DNA of 64,000 nucleotides. Source: Sugiyamaella lignohabitans (Eukaryota; Ascomycota; Dipodascomycetes; Dipodascales; Trichomonascaceae). The DNA lies in assembly GCF_001640025.1 (NCBI RefSeq), contig NC_031672.1:4464001-4528000 (forward strand), given 5' to 3'. A program made the translations under genes and the position numbers. Under the pieces are notes generated by a model. The model was not told the origin of the DNA and did no database searches. It saw only the letters and a list, made by a program, of their open reading frames with translations. Below are positions 10,282 through 19,677 of the stretch, piece after piece (the first letter of the stretch is position 1; every line of letters begins with the position of its first letter).

Positions 10282-11940
10282 TTAAGCTCTACAGGTCCAC
10301 CCAGCAGTCTCCTTGTCCAACAATGGCAAAGAAGCACCGAGACACCAACCTAATTCATTGTCCTTAATTTTCTTGGCGATCTTGACCTCACGGTGACCGG
10401 GAATGTCATAACCAGTATGCAACAATGCAACAATGAAATTCAGCTCTTGACACCATTGAGGGTTCTTATTGAGTTCCTCAACAGCACCATCGATAGCAGC
10501 AAACGAGTCATGAGCCTCTTTTCCTCTGCAAACCTTGCTAGTGAGGTCCTTGAGCTCGTCAATAGTGAATGAAGATGGCATTCCAAGAGGATAGGTAAGG
10601 TCGTAGAAGTAAGAAAAGATGAAAATATCACTCTCACGCAAGAACGAGTCAACAATAGATGGTTGATGAACACCGTTGAAAGAACAGGGTTCAAGCTCAC
10701 ACTTTTTCTGTTTGTTGAGAATGATCTCAGCAAGTCCTCTACATTGCACCTCAGAGTGCTCTTTTGGTCCAATAAAATCTACAGTATAGGTCTTTACGCT
10801 AGGGGTAGTTCCTTCATCAGACGATTTCTCGACCTTGACCTCATGATTCAACAACTGGCTTCCGGGAGGCATACAAGGGTTAACAATCTGAGTAGATTCG
10901 GTGATCTCATGACTCTTAAGATAGTTTGAAACAACCAAGGCATCAATCAAACCACGAGCAACATTCAAACCATACTTCAAGTGGGATTGTTGATAAAGGC
11001 TAAATTGACGGCCACCAAAGTCCAAGTCGAACTTGTGATCACCAGGAGCCAGTTTCTTGTCAGGACTAGAAAAGTGAGGCTCAAATACAATCTGTGTCGA
11101 ACCACCACCAAGATCAAATACAGCAGCAGTAGGGGTCTTTTCAGCAGATCCAATATTACCAAGCAAGTAGTTAGCAGTAACCCAGGCATAAACACCTTCA
11201 TCACTACCATCCATGATAGAAATACCATTTCCAGGAACAACTGCAAATGGATATTGGGTTTCCAAACGAGTACGAACTGCAGCCAAAATCTTGTCAGCAG
11301 CTTCAACACCAATCATTCTCAAACCTGCAGTAGCTTTAACGACAATAGGGGTACAACCTTGAACATCCTTTGGCACATGTTCAACGGCTACAGCCAGCAG
11401 CTCGTCAAGAGACTTGGCGGCAGCCTCAGGATCATTTTCAAAAGACGACAAACCCGGTTGCATCATCTTGAACTCTTCTCCTAAAAGTCTAGGGGTAGCC
11501 AAACAGTTGTTGAACTTGTAAACATGAACACGAGATCCAGATGAACCAGCATCAATGACAACAGCATATTGAGTGATGGGCTTCTTACCATCATATGATT
11601 TTGTACAAGAAAGAGGATCAAGGCTTACTTCCGACTTGGAGCCAGCATCTTTAGACACACCAGTCACTTTACTGGTAACACTGCTACTTAACGAGCTGAC
11701 AGAAGTAGGCGAAGTCTCGAAAATGAATAACGAGAAAATGAACAATACAACAGCAGCTCCAAGAGCTCTGGCAAGTTTTGTAGACATAAATGACTGCATT
11801 CTGGTAGTAAAAGAATGAGGACTACTTGAATGTCTTCCAGGTTTTTCAAAAGGATCGTCTATAAATTTAGAACTTGTTTGTGATGATGGTGGCTCTCCAA
11901 ATAAATATTTCCTCCTCTCTGGCAAAACCGATCCCTGCAT
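10282..11940 (-). CDS. GDA1: Golgi guanosine diphosphatase (GDA1/CD39 nucleotidase)
   Basis: The predicted protein has 552 aa. Gda1 hydrolyses GDP to GMP in the Golgi lumen, so that GMP can be exchanged for GDP-mannose and mannosylation continues. The protein is a type II membrane protein: a cytosolic N terminus of about 57 residues, one hydrophobic segment at about 58-75 (ALGAAVVLFIFSLFIF), a Ser-rich stem, then the catalytic domain. Apyrase-conserved regions are visible: ACR1 DAGSSGSRVHVY (about 130-141), ACR2 KATAGLRM, ACR3 with GSDEGVYAWVTANYLLG and ACR4 DLGGGSTQIVF. The annotated ATG at 11940 gives a longer cytosolic tail than the 518-aa yeast protein. A start at Met48 or Met52, just before the TM, is a possible alternative. 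It diverges from the FAD protein gene across about 1 kb. Confidence 0.93.
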   Translation of the reverse strand: MQGSVLPERRKYLFGEPPSSQTSSKFIDDPFEKPGRHSSSPHSFTTRMQSFMSTKLARALGAAVVLFIFSLFIFETSPTSVSSLSSSVTSKVTGVSKDAGSKSEVSLDPLSCTKSYDGKKPITQYAVVIDAGSSGSRVHVYKFNNCLATPRLLGEEFKMMQPGLSSFENDPEAAAKSLDELLAVAVEHVPKDVQGCTPIVVKATAGLRMIGVEAADKILAAVRTRLETQYPFAVVPGNGISIMDGSDEGVYAWVTANYLLGNIGSAEKTPTAAVFDLGGGSTQIVFEPHFSSPDKKLAPGDHKFDLDFGGRQFSLYQQSHLKYGLNVARGLIDALVVSNYLKSHEITESTQIVNPCMPPGSQLLNHEVKVEKSSDEGTTPSVKTYTVDFIGPKEHSEVQCRGLAEIILNKQKKCELEPCSFNGVHQPSIVDSFLRESDIFIFSYFYDLTYPLGMPSSFTIDELKDLTSKVCRGKEAHDSFAAIDGAVEELNKNPQWCQELNFIVALLHTGYDIPGHREVKIAKKIKDNELGWCLGASLPLLDKETAGWTCRA

Positions 11941-12934
11941 CAGGGGAACTCTACCAACTGAAAAAAAAATGCAGTATATCTCTGTCTAAATCAGAGAATG
12001 AAACCTATTTATACCTACTTCACTTCCATGCAATAATAGTCTTACACAGAAATCAAGTCTGATACCAACGGTGAAGGAACGTACGTATGATTTAGAGAAC
12101 GTTACTGTAAGTAAGTACGTGATAGAGACGTGTACTATAATTCCTGCACGTCTCGATAAGTGTTCACGCGGCTGCCAGAAATTTTTACACGCGCTAACCA
12201 AAAAAATGCAGTAGATCAAAGGTGCTTAATTTAGAACTTTAATGGCCGAAAAAAGGGCATGAAAAATTATCACGTTAAAAGAATTTCGTGGGGGGAATTC
12301 CATTTTTGACTCTAACCTGATCTGGCTGTAATCAAATGCAAACCTTTTTTCTAGAAATGAACCAGATCAGAAATCTTTATCAGTCTGTGGGAATACTCCT
12401 AAAGAGAAATAACAGATAATGCTCTTCAGGGACGATGCAAGAGACGTTATCTGTATAAAGTAAAGATCTACAATCAGCTTGCATAGATAACACTGGTTGT
12501 CTTATAGAAGAGAACGAGTTTTATTGAAGAACTGTATCAATTGTGACATATCTAAAGGGAGGAGCATTGCTTTTATGCTGTACTATAGTCAGAAAGATAG
12601 ACCAGATGAATCTTTTAGGAGAATTAAATAGATTTGGTTCTGTTCGAGCCTGGCCTGGTTATCGTGCGATACCTTCGATTTCACCCAGTCGGGTCCTGAG
12701 ACATAAGTAACAGCGATAACTATTGATAATAGGCTGTATCACCATTATATAAGCTATTTGAGGAGTCGCCTTTAAGGTATTTTGTCAAAGATACCACCCG
12801 ATAAGATGGATCAAGTACCTTGACGGTCTTTCTAACCCGTACGGTATATGGCCTGGGGAAACTGGTATCTTTATAAATGGCCATAAATCTGTAGTTAGGT
12901 TTCCAAAAAATCAATTAAAGTTGTTGAATTTATA
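11941..12934. other. Shared divergent promoter region of GDA1 and the FAD protein gene
   Basis: About 1 kb, AT-rich and without repeat elements. Several GATAA motifs occur (for example near 12414, 12486 and 12724), but they are too short to be decisive. No ORF with family resemblance was seen. Confidence 0.45.
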
Positions 12935-14458
12935 ATGGATTCCGATAAATGCGTTTGTGATGTTTTAATTGTTGGCTCTGGGCCATGTGGATTGGCTACA
13001 GCTGCAAGGTTGAGAGAGAAAACCCCGAGTGCACTGTTCTCTGAAGCAGAACATCAGAGATTCCACTGGCTAAAATCCAAACACGTCAATTTATTGAAAA
13101 GAAGACCCAGTGATGTAAATAGTATTCCAGAGACTCTTAATATTAAAGTAATTGATGCAACCTCTTCTTCTTGGTTGGGTCAATGGGACAATCAATTTGG
13201 CTCATGCGGTATCCCACATCTACGTTCCCCTATGTTTTTTCATCCAGATCCGTTTGATGTCGATGGAATGATAGCTTTTGCTCACAACACTGGAAGAGAA
13301 AAGGAATTGATGGAAATCAATGGCATTGTAGGCAAGGAGTTATCAAAGCATCAACAGAAAAAGCTCCGGAACAAGAAAAAGCCAATTGAAATCGACATGA
13401 GGGATTTCAAGGATTATTATAGACCATCTACTCCTCTATACAGAGATTATTGTGAAAGTATTATCAAGCGATATAGTCTTCAAGGTATGGTGTCACAGGA
13501 GAAATGCCAAATGATCGACTATAACGAAGTGTCTGAAACTTTCACTGTCACAAGTGATAGCAACACTTATGTTTGTCCAATAGTTGTTATAGCATGTGGC
13601 CCTATTGGATCTATAAATTATGATTTCCCACAATTTCCCCATGGAAGTTGCCATACTACGCATCTGTTCAACAGGGTGGTTCCTTTCCCCCCTACAGAAC
13701 GGAAGAAGACGGTTGTCGTCGTTGGAGGAGGGCTTACATCAGCCCAGATCTGCCATAGACTAATAGAATCCAAAAAGGCTGACAAAGTTTACTTTGTACT
13801 TAGAGGAGATATTAAAGTAAAACATTTCGACTTTGATTTGGAATGGGTTACTAAGTATAAGAATTATCTTAAGTCGACATTTTGGATGTTGGATACGGAC
13901 GAAGAAAGGGCCGAAATGATTTTGAAAGCAAGAAATGGAGGTTCAGTTAACCCACAATATCTGAAAATCATCCATGATCACGAGAAATCTAACAAGCTGG
14001 TTGTTTTGAAGAACTCAAAAATAGCACCATCAGAATGGGACGGATGTCAGTGGAACAAGGTTGTTGTGAATGAATCTACAACACTTCCAGAACCGATTGA
14101 CTACATATACTATGCCACAGGTTCAAGACCGGACTTCAATAAAATTGATTTCCTTGCTAATATAAGGAAGAAAAGCCCAATATCCACTGTTTGTGGATTC
14201 CCATGCCTTACTGATGACTTGGAATATAATTCTAACATACCGTTATACTTTTTAGGAAGGCTGGCATCGTTGAAGATTGGGCCAGCGTCAGCAAATCTAG
14301 AGGGTGCTCGTGTTGGAGCAGAACGTATTGCCTCGAGTATCCAGAATCGCTTAGAAAAATTAAAGAGAGTGGAAGACAGGGCAACAGTCAATAGCATGAT
14401 GGATCTGATTGAGAGTGATAATAACTGGTATGGCATTCTTGCCCAGGAGGTAAATTGA
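12935..14458 (+). CDS. FAD/NAD(P)-binding monooxygenase-like protein
   Basis: The predicted protein has 507 aa and is intronless. Two dinucleotide-binding Rossmann motifs are clear: DVLIVGSGPCGLATAARL near the N terminus (about 9-26, FAD) and TVVVVGGGLTSAQICHRL in the middle (about 260-277, NAD(P)H). A late YYATGSRPDF matches the ATG motif of class B flavin monooxygenases and related ornithine-hydroxylase-like proteins. The segment GIPHLRSPMFFHPDPFDVDG is typical of a fungal family often labelled L-ornithine N5-oxygenase-like. It lacks the usual N terminus of true siderophore enzymes, so siderophore biosynthesis is not supported. There are no TM segments or signal peptide. It is convergent with the FHIP gene, with 78 bp between the stops. 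The substrate is unknown. Confidence 0.75.
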   Translation: MDSDKCVCDVLIVGSGPCGLATAARLREKTPSALFSEAEHQRFHWLKSKHVNLLKRRPSDVNSIPETLNIKVIDATSSSWLGQWDNQFGSCGIPHLRSPMFFHPDPFDVDGMIAFAHNTGREKELMEINGIVGKELSKHQQKKLRNKKKPIEIDMRDFKDYYRPSTPLYRDYCESIIKRYSLQGMVSQEKCQMIDYNEVSETFTVTSDSNTYVCPIVVIACGPIGSINYDFPQFPHGSCHTTHLFNRVVPFPPTERKKTVVVVGGGLTSAQICHRLIESKKADKVYFVLRGDIKVKHFDFDLEWVTKYKNYLKSTFWMLDTDEERAEMILKARNGGSVNPQYLKIIHDHEKSNKLVVLKNSKIAPSEWDGCQWNKVVVNESTTLPEPIDYIYYATGSRPDFNKIDFLANIRKKSPISTVCGFPCLTDDLEYNSNIPLYFLGRLASLKIGPASANLEGARVGAERIASSIQNRLEKLKRVEDRATVNSMMDLIESDNNWYGILAQEVN

Positions 14459-14536
14459 GCTTAGATCAGGTTGAATCTCGTGAATCAATCAGTTACATAA
14501 ATAAATAAAACTTGTAATACTTAATGAAAAAGGGTT

Positions 14537-16810
14537 TTACAAATCGTCGAGCAGCCAGGATCGTACCCGTACTAGTGCCTCGATATCTTTAACGAATTCT
14601 CTGTATATTATGATATTGCCATTAAGATGATAGCCGTAATCAGGACTATCAATGGGGCTAGACTCAACATCTCTAGGGTCAGATTGCCGGATTTTTTTGT
14701 TTTGCTTCTTTGGCAAGGTTGACACATCAGAGGGAGGACATTCGATGTCTTCATTCAAATCTGTTGTCTCCTTTACTTTTGACTTTCCATTTTTGAGCGA
14801 TGCGGAGTGGACTACGGTTGGAGTATCTTCGACAAAAGAAGCCACGGGGCTAAGTAATTGAGACCCCTGCTCAGAATGGGTATCATTAGTTCGTTCACCA
14901 CGATTGGACCATTCTGATAAAGTAAAAGTGCGTTCGAACTTATCCAGCTGTTCAAAGAATAGTTCACCTTGAGAGTAGATGATATATTGATTAGTTAAAG
15001 CATCCATCACATTTAGCACAGAAAGATTTGGGCCAAGGAGCCATTCATTAATCGAGAGACTGGGGTTGCAGCTCAATTCCATAATGACTGCAGTAAGTAA
15101 CAAGTTCACATCGTGTGAATTAGAATAGAATTCTTGTAGCAAATGTAGTAAGCTTTTGATTAAGGGGTCAGTTTCAAGTATCGTGTGATACTCGAATATA
15201 ATAAACGATTTCTCGAGAGTTGCCATATACGGATCAGCAGTAGGACTGCTTCCTCCTATGCCAAGCTTATCTAAGCGAAGATAAGGACTGTTTAACAAGT
15301 TGGCCTGTTGTTTATAGTCACAATCAGCTAACCCGTAACGTTTTATGTCGAGCTTGACTTTAGTATCATGTAGCAGGTGTAAATGATTTCCAACAGAAAG
15401 TTTATCGGAATGCCTAGAGCATCGAGCAGTTGACAGAATCTTACAGTCGTTGTTTGCAATATATGGATAATATTTCCGGATCAACACCAAAAGAAGACGA
15501 AGCGAAGCGGCTTTTTCTTTATTAGAAAATTCGGATTGCAAGCTACGAAGAATGCTGTCACAAAGTTTGGGACCACTGGAAGGCATGGGTATTTTATCAA
15601 TGGGGCCCGCGCTTTTAAGAGTCAGATGGCGATAGTTATAGCTTAGCTGGATACCAAATAGAGAACAAAGTATCATTTGACTGAGCTCGTTGTGATCAAG
15701 ATCGTCGAGGATGATTGTCAACAAGTCGAGAAATTCCATCCTCAGGTATTTAAAAGTTGGATACAGCATCTGCTTAATAAAAATGGCATCAAAGTATCCT
15801 AAAAAAGTTTGCTTCATCTTGGTAGAACTGCAGGAGAAAACTAAATCCTGCCAGAATGCTAAGTACAACCGGAATTGGGATAGCTGTGGATGGACACTTT
15901 TGATATGATAATAGGAAGTAGAGAGCTCAGGAGATGCACTGGTAGCCTCTGAAGGAACAGTCGCAGGGCTATTTAACAGTTTTTTCCTAACCAGTGAAAA
16001 CAAAGATGACAATGATGAAACCAATAAAGCCGAGAAATCGCTCTGGCAAATCCATGCCTCGAGCCAACGTGAGCTAGATATAATCTTGATCAGATCTAAA
16101 AGATTATCACGACATATTTTACCCACCGAACCATCATGACAGACATAGTCCAACAGGATATAAGTGAGTGGAAATTGCTTATGATAAGCAGGAGGTGAAG
16201 ACGAATGACCGGACTCTGGGAATCGAGAAAAGGCATATTCTTCATGAATACCATTGACACCGACCAACTTGAGCCAAACTATCAGGAGGCGATCATCGTT
16301 TTTGATTTTTGTTACCATAAGACCAAGAAGTTTGACGAAAGTCTCCTCGTAAGACTGTGCAGGCATTCGATAGAGCGACATTGCATGCAGGAAGACATTG
16401 ATGCCCAGAATGAAGCTCTTATTCATGAGAATCGCATCCACTGAATACAATAAGGTTATCAGGTTACTTAGTGAATCCAATAACCAAGACGGATAGCTTC
16501 TCAAATTTGAACATGTCAAGTAGAAAAAGTTACTTTGGAGATAATACAAAATGCAAACATGTTTCCCACCTGGAGCAGTGATGGCTTTCTCAGCTTCAAA
16601 CACCTCCACAAGCGAGATAATAGCAGAATTTAAAAGCTCATAAGAAGGAGTATCAGTAGAACTAATTTGATTAACGGCAATTTCAATATCACTACAGGCT
16701 TTCTGGGTCAAATCAAACCGCTGTTTCGCTCCAAGGTGCCCAGTAGAGGTTGGGCCCACTCTTCTTGATCCGAATGCTTTACTAACAACCCGTCTCCAAA
16801 GAGGAACCAT
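14537..16810 (-). CDS. FHIP / RAI16-like family protein
   Basis: The predicted protein has 757 aa and is intronless, with its ATG at 16810. The central region matches the FHIP (FTS and Hook-interacting protein, formerly RAI16-like) family in the order FPLTYILLDYVCHDGSVGK, LEAWICQSDFSALLVSSL, LAFWQDLVFSCSSTKMKQT, FIKQMLYPTF, ILDDLDHNELSQMILCSLF (roughly residues 200-400). In animals and Aspergillus, FHIP proteins join Hook adaptors and dynein to early endosomes. A comparable endosome-transport role here is inferred. The protein is mostly helical, with no TM segment. The C-terminal 130 residues are Ser/Thr/Glu-rich and probably disordered. I did not see Hook or FTS partners in this window. Confidence 0.7.
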   Translation of the reverse strand: MVPLWRRVVSKAFGSRRVGPTSTGHLGAKQRFDLTQKACSDIEIAVNQISSTDTPSYELLNSAIISLVEVFEAEKAITAPGGKHVCILYYLQSNFFYLTCSNLRSYPSWLLDSLSNLITLLYSVDAILMNKSFILGINVFLHAMSLYRMPAQSYEETFVKLLGLMVTKIKNDDRLLIVWLKLVGVNGIHEEYAFSRFPESGHSSSPPAYHKQFPLTYILLDYVCHDGSVGKICRDNLLDLIKIISSSRWLEAWICQSDFSALLVSSLSSLFSLVRKKLLNSPATVPSEATSASPELSTSYYHIKSVHPQLSQFRLYLAFWQDLVFSCSSTKMKQTFLGYFDAIFIKQMLYPTFKYLRMEFLDLLTIILDDLDHNELSQMILCSLFGIQLSYNYRHLTLKSAGPIDKIPMPSSGPKLCDSILRSLQSEFSNKEKAASLRLLLVLIRKYYPYIANNDCKILSTARCSRHSDKLSVGNHLHLLHDTKVKLDIKRYGLADCDYKQQANLLNSPYLRLDKLGIGGSSPTADPYMATLEKSFIIFEYHTILETDPLIKSLLHLLQEFYSNSHDVNLLLTAVIMELSCNPSLSINEWLLGPNLSVLNVMDALTNQYIIYSQGELFFEQLDKFERTFTLSEWSNRGERTNDTHSEQGSQLLSPVASFVEDTPTVVHSASLKNGKSKVKETTDLNEDIECPPSDVSTLPKKQNKKIRQSDPRDVESSPIDSPDYGYHLNGNIIIYREFVKDIEALVRVRSWLLDDL

Positions 16811-18080
16811 ACTGCCAAGATTGTCTTCGACGAGAGATTTGTTTACAAACTAGTAAAGAAGGGCTCCAACATGTATTAAAAGATGCAGTGGCATCACACG
16901 ATAACTGTCGTTATGAGACACTAGACCTGTCTATATTGATTTAATGTTGCATAACTGTCACGTGCAGGCGCCCCAATTACCCCTGAGTTTCTTCTTTGGA
17001 CCAGAGATCTGCAAAAGATATCACTTTGATAAGATCTAGATCTAGATTAGAGTTTACTGGGATCAAGCTACGACCTTTCAAATATCACCCTCAGCAGATA
17101 TTTTACATATTTTAAACACAACCTTACACGCACCAAGAGATCATTTCTAATATAACAAGCCTATTTTTGCTATCCAGTGCAATGCTGGTCAACTGGAGAT
17201 TTTTCGCGATTCGTTATCGTGCATGCGCCACGAACGCGAACCAACCGCAGGGAACATGATCCATGTTGCAAGTGTGTCGGCTAACAGGGCGATGTCAAAA
17301 AGGTATCAACTTGCAGGACCACTTAGGCCGATAGCCACATGCCGATGCTGGCGTTACTCAGGCGATAGACAGCCCAACTCCATGCCTGGGCTTATGTGAG
17401 CGATATGTGCTACCAGCGGAATGTGGCAACCTGTCCCACTCGCGAGACCACGAATTCCGGGGCCCACTCGGTAACTAAGAGTTGGGTTATACCTGCTTTT
17501 CTCAGTTGCTTTCTTATCAGGTTCGAGTTTCAGGGTGTTAATTTTCCAGGGTCGCGGACTGCCTCCGGCGGCTGGGGCTCCGCCCCAGACCCTGGTTGCT
17601 CCTCTCGCTTCGCTCGAGTCGTTTCGTCGACAGTCCAGGCCATCTCCTGCGAAGCAGGAGCAACCAGGGTCTGGGGCGGAGCCCCAGCCGCCGGAGGCAG
17701 TCCCCCCAGGCTGCATATTGAACCTGTCACTTTAGAGATGACGCTTGGTGGGAGGGGCGGACTTAAAGGGTAATGTGGTGAATCAGCTAACTGTAGCGTG
17801 ATCGTACTTGGTCTCACAGTCGCACCACGTTTGTGAATTTGTCTTGGTCAGGGAAAAGTGACAAAGTTCAGCTGAGTAGGTAAGCGCATGGTTGAGAAGC
17901 CTCATTTCGTCTCTTCCATACAGAATGCGGTGCCATGAATGATAACATGTTGACTAACTGGAATAGATCTGATCTGAACTACAACAGTATCCTTGCGTTG
18001 ATCTGGGTTCAAGGTTCTGATCTGTTTGATCTCGTTGTATTGGTACTCCTACATTCCATTGTCTAAACGGTGTGGGAAAA
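16811..18080. other. Divergent promoter region FHIP / KAR4 with one repeat copy
   Basis: About 1.3 kb with no gene. Repeat R5 sits at 17561-17698. The open frames at 17354-17817 are translations of R5. The rest is ordinary AT-rich intergenic sequence. Confidence 0.55.
17561..17698 (+). repeat. GC-hairpin element R5, paired, a then b
   Basis: Full copy with a 23-nt linker (gtttcgtcgacagtccaggccat type). Flanks are inverted complements for 5 nt (GGACT on the left, AGTCC on the right). Confidence 0.95.
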
Positions 18081-19406
18081 ATGGGGAATCCGGGTTCAAG
18101 TGGTGGGAAAGGAGGTGTTAATAGTGGAAGCAGCACTCGTGGGCAGACTAGTTCTGGAAGTTCGGGTTCGAGTGACTACGGAGTTGTGAGATCAATGGGA
18201 TCTAAACCAGGGGATAGACAGAAACTTGCCTCACGAGCAGGTAATGCATCAGGTGGTACCGGTAGTGGATCAAGCGGTTCGTCAACTTCAGGATTCTCAT
18301 CATTGAGTAGTCGAGGAAGCACAAGATCTTCTCTCAACAATGATAATGCTAGTGGTAATGCTCATAAGGGAGGCAGTGGTAATAACGGCGGATCAGCAGG
18401 TGCCAGCTCAGGTGCTAATGGTCGAGGAAAACGAAGCATCAACAACAATAGTAGTAGCAGCAGCAGTGGAAGTAACACCAGCCAATATTCAAGTCAAGGA
18501 TCCAACTCTAGTTCACATAGTCAAGAAGATATTTCCAACTTTGGAAACGACTATAATGACCACTTCATCCGGTCAGGAGTGCTGCCACAAACCCATATTA
18601 CCAATATCATAGACCCGTTAATCGGGTATCCTAAACTACAAAAGTTGCATAGTTTGAAGCAGGTTCATAATAAACGGTATTCCACCAAATTATTTGGATC
18701 TCGAGTGTCTCCAAAGGAGATGCCCAGTCGCATTGACTCGTGGGTCAATCAGGGTATGAATTTTGATGTAGTGATGATTAATGGCTGTGTTGATAACGTA
18801 CCGTCCTACGAAACTCTTATCAGTCTTCCTATCCAACGAATCACTCCACGTCCCAGTATTGTGTTTCTCTGGGTACCGAGTCCCGCTTTAGAGAAGGGCA
18901 GATTAGCACTTGAACACTGGGGATTTCGCCGAAGCGAAGATATAGTGTATCTTGTCAACGACAGCGACTCGATCCATTTCCCCAAATGGCTGGCATTATC
19001 GCCACATGACAGTCTTGTGAAGACGAGCTGGCACTGTCTGATGGGACTCAAAGGTACATTGCGGCGGTCTGAAGACTCGGATCTTATCAATTGCAACGTC
19101 GACACCGACGTGATTATCGAGTCTCCTTTCGACCGCCACAACGTGGTTCCCGAGAAGATATACACCATTGTCGAGAACTTCTCGCTCATGAGCCGTCGTT
19201 TGCATATCGTTCCAACCTACTCGACCTTAGACAAGCCTGTACGAGTTCGCCAGGGCTGGGTCGTCATGAGCCCCGACGTCATGCTCGACAACTTCGAGCC
19301 CGATCTATACCTCACCCAAAACAAAACCACCGGCTACCGGGTCCCTGTCGACGACACCATCGACGAACTGCGACCCAAAACACCACCTCGTTCTTCCCGC
19401 AAGTGA
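18081..19406 (+). CDS. KAR4: Kar4 / METTL14-type MT-A70 family protein (catalytically inactive partner)
   Basis: The predicted protein has 441 aa; the frame is also open from a GTG at 18072. The first 150 residues are Ser/Gly/Asn-rich low complexity. The MT-A70 fold follows (about 155-430) with GVLPQTHITNIIDPLIGYPKL, FDVVMINGCVDN, WHCLMGLKGTLRRSED, CNVDTDVIIESP, KIYTIVENFSLMSRRLHI and RQGWVVMSPDV, the order seen in METTL14/Kar4. Where active methyltransferases carry DPPW, this protein has NGCVDN, so it should not bind or use AdoMet in the normal way. Yeast Kar4 acts with Ime4 in mRNA m6A methylation for meiosis and with Ste12 at mating genes. It converges on the C9-methyltransferase gene, with repeat R6 between them. 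Confidence 0.9.
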   Translation: MGNPGSSGGKGGVNSGSSTRGQTSSGSSGSSDYGVVRSMGSKPGDRQKLASRAGNASGGTGSGSSGSSTSGFSSLSSRGSTRSSLNNDNASGNAHKGGSGNNGGSAGASSGANGRGKRSINNNSSSSSSGSNTSQYSSQGSNSSSHSQEDISNFGNDYNDHFIRSGVLPQTHITNIIDPLIGYPKLQKLHSLKQVHNKRYSTKLFGSRVSPKEMPSRIDSWVNQGMNFDVVMINGCVDNVPSYETLISLPIQRITPRPSIVFLWVPSPALEKGRLALEHWGFRRSEDIVYLVNDSDSIHFPKWLALSPHDSLVKTSWHCLMGLKGTLRRSEDSDLINCNVDTDVIIESPFDRHNVVPEKIYTIVENFSLMSRRLHIVPTYSTLDKPVRVRQGWVVMSPDVMLDNFEPDLYLTQNKTTGYRVPVDDTIDELRPKTPPRSSRK

Positions 19407-19468
19407 CGGCATTACTACATACATACCACCGGGTATCAATATATTCAACATCTGAGAGCACTGGTTCT

Positions 19469-19629
19469 GCCTCCGGCGGCTGGGGCTGCGCCCCAGACCC
19501 CCCGGCTCCTCTCGCTGCGCTCGAGTCGGGCGTCGGGTGACCAAATCGTGCTGGGGATCCCCCCAGAAACGACTCGAGCGAAGCGAGAGGAGCCGGGGGG
19601 TCTGGGGCGCAGCCCCAGCCGCCGGAGGC
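19469..19629. repeat. GC-hairpin element R6, paired, a/a
   Basis: The only clear homotypic pair: both arms carry core a, with a longer linker of about 45 nt. It fills most of the 271-bp gap between the KAR4 and MTS1 stops, starting 62 bp after the KAR4 stop and ending 48 bp before the MTS1 stop. Confidence 0.95.
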
Positions 19630-19677
19630 AGCACCCCCCCTAGATTAAGAAAAAGAGATGTACTTTTATGTAGCTAT

